The translations under genes were made by a program, and so were the position numbers. The notes under the pieces were generated by a model that saw only the letters and a list, made by a program, of their open reading frames with translations, ran no database searches and was not told where the DNA came from. From assembly GCA_002483445.1 (NCBI GenBank), contig DLHY01000010.1, forward strand, positions 1 through 46,616: 46,616 nt of DNA, given 5' to 3'. Origin of the DNA: Blastocatellia bacterium UBA7656 (GTDB taxonomy: Bacteria > Acidobacteriota > Blastocatellia > UBA7656). This document shows positions 1-6,718 of this stretch, piece after piece; within the stretch, counting starts at the first letter, position 1, and every line of letters begins with the position of its first letter.

Positions 1-363
1 AGGATTGCCGGGATCTGAGGGGCGGCGGCGAGACTTGCCTTCCACGTCAGACTTGCCGATGGCAGTCGCCAGGAGAGGATCAGCCCGCAGGAGGTCATGG
101 TCGAGGAGGTCTTCATAACCCAGAGCCAGACCGTAGAGGCGTTGAGCGATGAGGTCTTCAACACTATGTTCGATCAAAAGAGGTTCCCGATGATCCGTGA
201 AGCAAGCAGCGAACTGATGGATGATTTTGCGGCGAGACTCAATCTGGCTCAGAAGCAGCGCCCCGGCATCAGAAGTGATCGTACCGCCGTTGAATTGAGC
301 GACCACCTCACGACGGCCAACGGCTTGAAAGTCGAACGAAGTATCCGTACACTGTGTCAGCAA
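1..363 (-). CDS. IS1380-family transposase, N-terminal part (cut by window edge)
   Basis: Reading the minus strand from a TTG at 363-361 gives an open frame to the window edge (about 121 residues). It begins LLTQCTDTSFDFQAVGRREV and contains the family-like blocks GGTITSDAGALLL, DHREPLLIEHSVEDL and QRLYGLALGYEDLLDHDLL. This N-terminal signature is typical of IS1380-family DDE transposases, including the first catalytic Asp region (SDAG). A GGAGGAG ribosome-binding site lies about 8 nt upstream of the TTG, which decides the start. The C-terminal two thirds, with the remaining DDE residues, lie outside the window. The frame stays open upstream of the TTG and joins the IS256-like fragment at 460-678. 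Family assignment is by eye but the motif match is strong. Confidence 0.82.
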   Translation of the reverse strand, partial: MLTQCTDTSFDFQAVGRREVVAQFNGGTITSDAGALLLSQIESRRKIIHQFAACFTDHREPLLIEHSVEDLIAQRLYGLALGYEDLLDHDLLRADPLLATAIGKSDVEGKSRRRPSDPGNP

Positions 364-459
364 TGAGATAGCTCCTCCTTTGGGTGTAAGGTGTTGAAGC
401 AAAGATACTTTTACCATGAGGAGGGGCTTTTGCCATAGGGCTGATGAGAAATTCGGGCT
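364..459 (-). mobile_element. Probable left end of the IS1380-type element
   Basis: This stretch lies between the transposase start and the point (about 459) where IS256-like coding similarity stops. Read on the minus strand it begins AGCCCGAATTTCTCATCAGC, which I take as the terminal inverted repeat region. The exact end and the target duplication cannot be set because the other end of the element is outside the window. Confidence 0.45.
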
Positions 460-678
460 AAGCGCGAGCTTTCGCTCTTTGCCCAAGCCATTGCGATAGC
501 CTGATGAAGCATCCACTCCATCGCGGCCTTCGGATATGTCTCTGCCGAGAAGTTCGGTTACTTCCTGCTGCAGAATGTCCTGGATGAAGAGTTGAACCTG
601 AGAGCGAACCCAAGATTCCAACTCAGGAAAAATGATTGCGTGTGCCTTTGGTTTCTGGTAATCCTCTATGAGTATCAC
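460..678 (-). pseudogene. IS256-family (mutator-type) transposase, 5' remnant
   Basis: A GTG at 678-676, preceded by an AAGGAGA ribosome-binding site, opens a 73-codon frame. It contains ILQQEVTELLGRD and GYRNGLGKERKLAL, the N-terminal hallmark of IS256-family transposases (helical LQ-EVTE-LGR followed by GYRNG). The similarity ends abruptly at about 460, where the IS1380-type element begins, so the gene is disrupted after about 73 of the family's usual 400 residues. None of the DDE catalytic residues is present. Upstream, around 722-745, minus-strand TGTGTAAAAGGAG resembles IS256-type terminal repeats. The remnant therefore records two successive insertions. Confidence 0.75.
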
Positions 679-863
679 GGTGGTGTTCTCCTTTCGGTTT
701 GAATTGGATTTGAAAGGTTACACCACCCAATCTCCTTTTACACACTTTTTGATTCTATCTCTGAAAAGAATCTGGATAGCAACTAGCAAAGGCATATTAT
801 TGCTTGAATAATATGAAATAACCACGACTTCATCTGAAAAGAGCGACACGCCTTCTACAATCT
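679..863. other. Spacer between IS remnant and cyclase gene
   Basis: This 185-base AT-richer stretch holds the likely IS256 terminal repeat (about 722-745) and the region just downstream of the adenylate cyclase stop codon. I see no convincing hairpin-plus-T-run terminator and no gene; small open frames here are shadows. Confidence 0.4.
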
Positions 864-2552
864 TCAATCCCCGGCGCTGTTGTCCCCGGTGTGGGTCGCG
901 CGCTCGGCTTCGCTCCATATCACTTCGTAAATCTGGACAGGCTCTTTCTTGCCCTTCACCTTCACCTCGCCGCAACCGCACGGGCCGATGGGAAATCGCG
1001 CGCCAATGGCGGCAAGCGTCGCCTGCGAAATTATTATCTGTCCGGCCTGCGCCTGCTTCTCCAATCGCGCCGCAAGATTTACGGCATCGCCTATAGCCGT
1101 GTAATCCGTCTTCTCTTCACTCCCGATGTAGCCGACGGTCGCCGTGCCGGTGTTTATGCCAATGCCTATCGTGATCTCGGAAAGCCCGCGATCTTTCAAC
1201 GACTGATTGACAGCCTTCATTCGCCGCTGCATCTCTACGGCTGCCGATACTGCGTTTACTGCCGCGTCCTCCCCCGGATACGGCACGCCGAAGAGGGCCA
1301 TCAGTCCGTCGCCCATGTACTTATCCAGAAGACCCTGATGCTCGAAGACTATCGGGGCCATGTCGGAAAAATACTCGTTCAAAATCTGCACCACCGTCTC
1401 GGGCGGCAGATTTTCAGACATCGTAGTAAAGCCACGTATGTCGGAAAACAGTATCGTCACATTGGCGTTCTTCCCTCCGAGACTGAGCGCATCGGGGTTG
1501 GCCAAAATTTCTTCGACGACGTGACGCGGCATGAAGCGGCTGTACTTGGCGCGGGCAAGCTCTTCGCGCAGCAGTCGCTCGTGGCTGATGGCGTTGTCTA
1601 CGGATATAGAAGTCGCGCCCGCGATGGCGTTGAGCAGATCGAGATCATCCTCGGAAAACATCTGCATCACCTGCTGGCAGTCGACGTAGATCACTCCCAG
1701 CAGTCCCTTGTCGCCGAGAAGCGGCGCGGACATCACGGAATGAATATTCTGCATGATGATCGATTTCGCCCCGGCAAGCCCTAAGTCAGCCTGCGTATCG
1801 CACGAAAGCAGCGAGACCTGCTCCTCCACGACACGAGCTACGACCGTGCGGCTCACGCTTATCTCTCTGCCTGACACGGAAACACCCGACTTGGTGGAGC
1901 GGCGATGGCGAAAGTCAGCCATGAAGGGATTGAGTTCGCCCGTAGCCGGGTCTTTCAGCATAACCAGAAAGCGGTCTGCCGGAGTGACGCGAAAGAGCAT
2001 CTCGCTCACCTTGCCGAATATCTCTTCGAGGCTGAAGACCGACCCCAGCATTCCGTTAAGCTCGTAGATGCGCGTGAGCGTTTCGGCTTTTCTTCTGAGC
2101 GCCTCGATTTCTCCGAGGACAAGCTCCGAACTGAGGTTAGTGGCGGACAGAGATGTTTTGTCCAGATGAGGTATGCCCGAAAGCACCTGATCGGGTTTGC
2201 GCATAAAAACGGTATTGCCGATCTTCTGATCGTCAAATTTCACGCTGAGCGAAGCTCCACGATCCTGGTATGTGATCCGGTACTTGCTGATCGAGAAAGT
2301 GTCTTCGTTGTTGAGTATATGCTCGCGTATGCGCTGGCCGCTGATGAAAATCCCGTTCGCGCTGGCCAGGTCTACGAGCATGTGTTTGGTTCCGAACTTG
2401 CGCAAGACCGCGTGTTCGCGCGACACCTGCCCGTCGTCGAGTATCACATCGTTTCGGGCGGCAGACCTGCCTAGTCGAGTTTCATCGCTCGTGATTTCAA
2501 ACTCATAGCTTTCGCCCGTCTCGCTGTTGGTTATGATAAGTTTTGATGGCAT
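864..2552 (-). CDS. FHA-GAF-class III adenylate cyclase
   Basis: This is a 562-residue soluble signalling enzyme predicted to make cAMP. An FHA domain (about 20-95: RLGRSAARND, SREHAVL, SANGIFISGQ) should bind phosphothreonine peptides. A GAF domain follows (about 165-325), then a short linker helix and a class III nucleotidyl cyclase domain (about 360-540). The catalytic set is complete: metal-binding Asp in FSDIRGFT (about 371) and in KYMGDGLMALFG (about 415), adenine-selecting Lys (about 411) and Asp in TDYTAIGD (about 483), and transition-state Asn/Arg in VNLAARLE. The Lys/Asp pair indicates ATP rather than GTP. No membrane helix is seen. The gene lies 27 nt downstream of a class II phosphodiesterase-like gene and at the end of the multiheme cluster, which contains a cyclic-nucleotide-binding redox protein. 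GAF ligand and FHA partner are unknown. Confidence 0.93.
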   Translation of the reverse strand: MPSKLIITNSETGESYEFEITSDETRLGRSAARNDVILDDGQVSREHAVLRKFGTKHMLVDLASANGIFISGQRIREHILNNEDTFSISKYRITYQDRGASLSVKFDDQKIGNTVFMRKPDQVLSGIPHLDKTSLSATNLSSELVLGEIEALRRKAETLTRIYELNGMLGSVFSLEEIFGKVSEMLFRVTPADRFLVMLKDPATGELNPFMADFRHRRSTKSGVSVSGREISVSRTVVARVVEEQVSLLSCDTQADLGLAGAKSIIMQNIHSVMSAPLLGDKGLLGVIYVDCQQVMQMFSEDDLDLLNAIAGATSISVDNAISHERLLREELARAKYSRFMPRHVVEEILANPDALSLGGKNANVTILFSDIRGFTTMSENLPPETVVQILNEYFSDMAPIVFEHQGLLDKYMGDGLMALFGVPYPGEDAAVNAVSAAVEMQRRMKAVNQSLKDRGLSEITIGIGINTGTATVGYIGSEEKTDYTAIGDAVNLAARLEKQAQAGQIIISQATLAAIGARFPIGPCGCGEVKVKGKKEPVQIYEVIWSEAERATHTGDNSAGD

Positions 2553-2579
2553 AACTGAATTACTACCTTACGTCCATTC

Positions 2580-3350
2580 TCACCACTCGTACTCGCGCCC
2601 AAGCTCGGCTATGGAGATCATCGGGTTGTTGAGCAATCCGAGTTGGCGTATGACTTCGTTGCGATTGGTTGGCTTGATATGAACCGCGAAAACCGAGATT
2701 TCGCGCTTGAGCTTCACGAGCTCTGACTCAAGCAACCGGGGAGTGAGGTGTTTCGAGTCGGCGGCGAGCTTGTACAGTTCGTCCGGGAACGAAACATCGA
2801 CGAACACCGCTTTAAGGTTCCTGATCTTCGAGGCGGCTTTCCAAAGCTCATCGGTCACATAAGTGTCCGAGGTGAACGCGACCGATGCGTGAACATCTTC
2901 GACGAGTAGGCCCATGGTCGGAACCACATGATTGACCGGTATGGGAGTGACCGCGAGTCCATCGATTTTTATCTTCTTTCGCGCCTCTATCACTTCGAAT
3001 TTGATAGTGGGGCCGCTCCCGTTCATCAGCGGGATATTCTCGAAGTTCGGCCATATCTTGTCATTGAATACATACTCGCGCAGGGCCGAGACGACTTCCG
3101 TCGATCCGTAAATAGTCACAGGGCCATCGAGGCTGACGAACGCTTCGGCGATGAAGATGGGCAAAGAGGCGGTGTGATCGCTGTGGGTGTGGGTGACGAT
3201 GATATTGCGCACCGCGCTCAGGTGTTCCGGGTCGAGGGCGAAGCCCAGGCTCCCGCCATCAATCGACACGCGATCATTTATCAGAAAAGATGTCAGGCAT
3301 TGAAGCTGAGACTCTCTTCCAGCCATGCTTGGCAAAAGTCTTACTCTCAA
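2580..3350 (-). CDS. MBL-fold hydrolase, class II cAMP phosphodiesterase-like
   Basis: This 256-residue protein has a metallo-beta-lactamase fold. The zinc motif THTHSDH (HxHxDH, about 54-60) follows an N-terminal MRVRLLPS and a strand ending IDGGSLGF. Further likely metal ligands are H144 (near PVNHVVPTMG), the Asp in FTSDTYVTDE, and a C-terminal FAVHIKP. The layout fits the PDEase_II type of 3',5'-cyclic-nucleotide phosphodiesterase or close MBL relatives. A role in cAMP hydrolysis is inferred mainly from its position 27 nt upstream of an adenylate cyclase. The start is TTG at 3350, chosen because the conserved N-terminal strand begins there and GGAGGAAGG lies just upstream; the next ATG would remove that strand. 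Other MBL activities such as RNase Z-like remain possible. Confidence 0.78.
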   Translation of the reverse strand: MRVRLLPSMAGRESQLQCLTSFLINDRVSIDGGSLGFALDPEHLSAVRNIIVTHTHSDHTASLPIFIAEAFVSLDGPVTIYGSTEVVSALREYVFNDKIWPNFENIPLMNGSGPTIKFEVIEARKKIKIDGLAVTPIPVNHVVPTMGLLVEDVHASVAFTSDTYVTDELWKAASKIRNLKAVFVDVSFPDELYKLAADSKHLTPRLLESELVKLKREISVFAVHIKPTNRNEVIRQLGLLNNPMISIAELGREYEW

Positions 3351-3415
3351 GCCCTTCCTCCTTTCACCCCGCCAACTATAGCACGTTTACGGGGAATGGT
3401 AGAGTGGGAAGAAAA

Positions 3416-3473
3416 GAATGGGAGAGTGGGGGAGTGGGAGAGCTAGTACTCCCATTCCCCCATTCTCCCACTC
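3416..3473. repeat. Inverted short-repeat hairpin, GAGTGGGAG type
   Basis: Two 25-base arms, 3416-3440 and 3449-3473, are complementary at 22 of 25 positions around an 8-base loop. Each arm consists of degenerate units of the GAATGGGAGAGTGGG kind. The hairpin begins 5 nt after the stop codon of the 1077-residue oxidoreductase and separates it from the phosphodiesterase gene. It could slow exonucleases or attenuate transcription; that is inference. Confidence 0.85.
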
Positions 3474-3478
3474 AATCT

Positions 3479-6400
3479 TCACTCCGACTCGGCTCCGATC
3501 CTGACCCCTATCCCCTCAAGGAACTTCGTCGGTTTCTCGCCGCCAATGAGCGCGAAAATATAATCATTCGCCACGCGCGCTTTCTCTTCCTTAGTCCTCG
3601 CGGTCATAATCACCACTTCATCCTTAGTGATCTCTTTGATCGCGCATCCGAAGTATGCCTTGATGCGACCTGCGTCTATGCAGTCATAGACATTCATCTT
3701 GTTGCCGAGCGCAAGGTCGCCTTTGAAATCGCTGCGGACTATGAGAGTGACCTCAGCCCCCTCATTGAATTTGAAATCATCTCCTTCGCGCTCGAATCCT
3801 GTCAGCCCCACCGCGACTTCGATGGCCGAATTGCCCGCGCCGACCACTATGCACTTTCGGCCTATGTACTCCTTAGGGTCGGTCAGCTTGTACTGCACCT
3901 TGCTCTCTTCGTGAGCGGCTACCTCGCGAACGGGGAGCCGGGTGCCGCAGTTGACGCAGAAGACCTGCGTGCCGCTTCTGGCAAGCCCGCACTTGGGGCA
4001 GTGATTCGCTATGATCTCTCTTGCTGGCACAGTGATGGTCAACTCTTCGCCCCCGACGCCCAGCTTCATCGGCGCTCCGCGATTGCCTATGGCCAGAATG
4101 ATCTTTCGCGCAGTGTAGGAAGCCGCCTCTTTGAGCTTCTCTTTTTCGGTTATCAGCTTGAACACTCCGCCTTCGTTCTTGATATCTTTGCAGCCTTCCT
4201 CTTCGTGAACCTCGACGCCGTTTTTCATCATCGCGTCGAACCAGCCCTTGAGCATCTCCTCCTTCACGTTGCCTTCGGGTCTCTCCGCATCCGGCACGAG
4301 CGGGAGGCCCCCCTCGACAGGTTTATCCGTCGGGGTGAAGAAGACGAACTTGCCTGCCTGATATGTCTGCTGAATAGTGGCTGCGAGATTGTCCTGTTCC
4401 AGGGCGACGTAGCTGAGTCCTTCCAGTTTGGCCAGCACTGTAGCAGAAAGCCCTGCGGGGCCGAGGCCAACTATTGCCACATCGTATTCCGCCTGTGCGT
4501 TGCGTCCGTTCTTATCAAGGTCTTCCTTGATCGAATCGATCACCCTTCGACCTTCGTTGATGGCGTTCTTTATAAGAGGCGTGCCTGACACATCGCCGAT
4601 CATATAAACTCCGGGGACGTTCGTCTCAAGCCGCTGATTCCGCACAGGCACTTTTCTCGCCGGAATTTTCTTGTTGGTATTTACGACTATGCATGACTTG
4701 GGGCTGGTAGGGCATTCGACCTGGCACGAGGTGTCCTCCATGCATTGATCCATAGCGACGACCATAGATTTGCCGTTTACGATCTTCAAAACATCGTGCG
4801 GGCAGGCGTCAACGCAGGCGTGACAGCCTATGCACGTCTCGGTGTTGATGACCGGATGAGGATACTCCGGCCCTTCCGCGCGCAGCCGGTCGAGATCGAA
4901 CCCTGCTGTCACCTTCTCAGGCTCAGACTTGATTTCACTCGTAGCTGACCGGAGATAACCCCTGCGCCTGATGGTGCCGCCAAACATCACGAACAGCCCG
5001 ACGAGGGGAAGCGCGACACAAACGGCGACCCATCCATACCACGGCAGGCCGCCGACATTGCCCGCCTGCTTGAGGCTCAACGTCTCCTCGTTCTGACGCC
5101 GCACGCCCGCCGCTCCCACGTTTTCAGGTATGGTGGTCGTAGCCAGGGGTGTCGTCTGAGGGCCTGCCCCCTGTGTCGACAAAGAGGCGGCGAAATCCTT
5201 GAGCTTCTTCGCATCCCTGGCCGCATCATCGATGAACTGGGCGAGGTTCTCGCTCTTGTCGTGCTGAAGGTGGCATGTGCTGCAATTAGCCTGAACGGTC
5301 TGGATGGCATTTGGCGTAAAAGAGAGTCCGTGACATTTGCCGCATTCATTCCGGGGAGTGCTTTTGAACAACGCGTCGCCTTTGCCATTATTGTTCGTGC
5401 CTGCGGTGTGGCAATCGCCGCAACTCAGACCACGCCCCGTCTGGCCCATCTGCGACATCTTGCCAAGCTGGTGGATCGCATGGAATTGACCTGATGCGTC
5501 CATCGAAGCCAGAGCTTTGGGCATACGACGTTTTTCAAGCTGCTGTTCGTTGAGCGTCTTCCACGTCCATTGCCCATTCTCGACCGGATAGCCGACCTTC
5601 CCTCCGTGCGGGATAGGAAGGGTGGTTCCAGCAGGCCCGACATCACCGTCGGTTTTTATTTTGTAGACGCCGTTGTGACAGTTATAGCAAAGCCCGTAGC
5701 TCACAAGGCCCGCTTCTTTTGCCGCGCCCTGATGCTCCGTATGACATTCAGAGCATTCGATTCGTTCGCGCTCGTGCGCAGCGTAAACGCCGGGATTGAA
5801 ACCGGGACGGGTGAAGGTCGGATTCACCTGCACGTTTTCGGTCGTGTGACAGGTGGTGCATTTCGTCTGCATCGTCTCTTTGACTGAATGACATGTCGAG
5901 CAGCCCGCATTTTCCTGAAGCGCGATGTTGCGGCGCAGCAGTTCATCTTTCGAGAAAGAGTCCCAGTGAGGGTCAGCCACCGCGCCCGGCGCATAAGCCT
6001 GCTCGTAGACGATGAGGGCGACTATGGCCATGGCGGTGATTATGAGCGCGCCCCAGGTGAAGTAGGATTTGGGCCAGGGCTTTCGCAAATCGAGCGTCGG
6101 TCGCCAGTTGTTCTGCGCGCGGCCCAGCTTCTGGCTTCCTCGCGGATGAAGCGGAGTTAGCTCGGCCATCTTTCCCGCTTCGCGTTTTCGCTTCTCCCAG
6201 AAGACATCCAGCGCGCGTTGTTCTTCTTCGGCCAGATCGGGCAAAACCGTCCCGGTTCCCGCCTGACGCTTGGGAGCCTGCTTTCCCGGAACGACGGGAG
6301 CCTTCATCATCACAGTGGCATCGCCGCTGTCCTGCGGAGCGGAGGCTACGGCCTGCTGAACGGCCAGGTTCAGTTCGATGTCCATCTCGACTTTGATCTG

Positions 6401-6712
6401 AAGCGCCTGCTGAACGTAGTTGACCGTGAGCAGGTACGGGCCGATTTGAATGACATCTCCGTCCTGAAGCACGGCCCAGCCTTCGATGAACGAGCCGTTT
6501 AGTACCGTGCCGTTTGCGCCCGACAGGTTGAATATCCAGTACTGGCCGCCTATCTCCTTGATGCCTCCGTGCGTGCGCGAGACGGCGCGGTTGTTCAACA
6601 CGAGGTCGTTGCCTATGAGTCGCCCGATGGTCAGCCCCTCGCTTTCGATGATGACATCATCTATGCCCTGAAGCTCATCGGTTCTTCGTATGAGGAATCT
6701 GTTCTTCGCCAT
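3479..6712 (-). CDS. FHA / heptaheme cytochrome / ferredoxin / flavin oxidoreductase fusion
   Basis: This 1077-residue membrane protein has domains in this order: FHA (about 18-100; TIGRLIGND, SRTHGG, SGANGTVLNG); helix TM1 (about 219-238); seven CXXCH hemes (starting about 271, 285, 320, 342, 431, 457, 477); TM2 (about 559-578); a ferredoxin-like pair of clusters (CIGCHACVDACP at about 627 and CMEDTSCQVECP at about 657); then a thioredoxin-reductase-like flavoprotein with FAD motif VAIVGLGPAGLSA (about 745) and NAD(P) motif CIVVGAGNSAIEVA. A four-cysteine zinc-ribbon-like insert (CPKCGLA, FCVNCG) sits between them. Two helices place the hemes outside and both ends in the cytoplasm. The plain reading is an NAD(P)H or flavin to periplasmic-heme electron wire, possibly controlled by phosphoprotein binding. 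A GDV-containing FAD segment (GVYMIGDVSG, about 701) precedes the Rossmann fold, as in some ferredoxin-fused reductases. It starts 6 nt after the preceding gene. Confidence 0.9.
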   Translation of the reverse strand: MAKNRFLIRRTDELQGIDDVIIESEGLTIGRLIGNDLVLNNRAVSRTHGGIKEIGGQYWIFNLSGANGTVLNGSFIEGWAVLQDGDVIQIGPYLLTVNYVQQALQIKVEMDIELNLAVQQAVASAPQDSGDATVMMKAPVVPGKQAPKRQAGTGTVLPDLAEEEQRALDVFWEKRKREAGKMAELTPLHPRGSQKLGRAQNNWRPTLDLRKPWPKSYFTWGALIITAMAIVALIVYEQAYAPGAVADPHWDSFSKDELLRRNIALQENAGCSTCHSVKETMQTKCTTCHTTENVQVNPTFTRPGFNPGVYAAHERERIECSECHTEHQGAAKEAGLVSYGLCYNCHNGVYKIKTDGDVGPAGTTLPIPHGGKVGYPVENGQWTWKTLNEQQLEKRRMPKALASMDASGQFHAIHQLGKMSQMGQTGRGLSCGDCHTAGTNNNGKGDALFKSTPRNECGKCHGLSFTPNAIQTVQANCSTCHLQHDKSENLAQFIDDAARDAKKLKDFAASLSTQGAGPQTTPLATTTIPENVGAAGVRRQNEETLSLKQAGNVGGLPWYGWVAVCVALPLVGLFVMFGGTIRRRGYLRSATSEIKSEPEKVTAGFDLDRLRAEGPEYPHPVINTETCIGCHACVDACPHDVLKIVNGKSMVVAMDQCMEDTSCQVECPTSPKSCIVVNTNKKIPARKVPVRNQRLETNVPGVYMIGDVSGTPLIKNAINEGRRVIDSIKEDLDKNGRNAQAEYDVAIVGLGPAGLSATVLAKLEGLSYVALEQDNLAATIQQTYQAGKFVFFTPTDKPVEGGLPLVPDAERPEGNVKEEMLKGWFDAMMKNGVEVHEEEGCKDIKNEGGVFKLITEKEKLKEAASYTARKIILAIGNRGAPMKLGVGGEELTITVPAREIIANHCPKCGLARSGTQVFCVNCGTRLPVREVAAHEESKVQYKLTDPKEYIGRKCIVVGAGNSAIEVAVGLTGFEREGDDFKFNEGAEVTLIVRSDFKGDLALGNKMNVYDCIDAGRIKAYFGCAIKEITKDEVVIMTARTKEEKARVANDYIFALIGGEKPTKFLEGIGVRIGAESE

Positions 6713-6718
6713 AATTTT

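Noticed and set aside
97..366. Plus-strand open frame of 89 codons
   Set aside because: It lies antisense to the IS1380-type transposase frame, which has clear family motifs and a ribosome-binding site; the plus frame resembles nothing and is its shadow.
4798..4860. CIGCH in the 1077-residue protein as an eighth heme site
   Set aside because: It is part of CIGCHACVDACP, the CxxCxxCxxxCP pattern of a 4Fe-4S ferredoxin, so it was not counted as heme.
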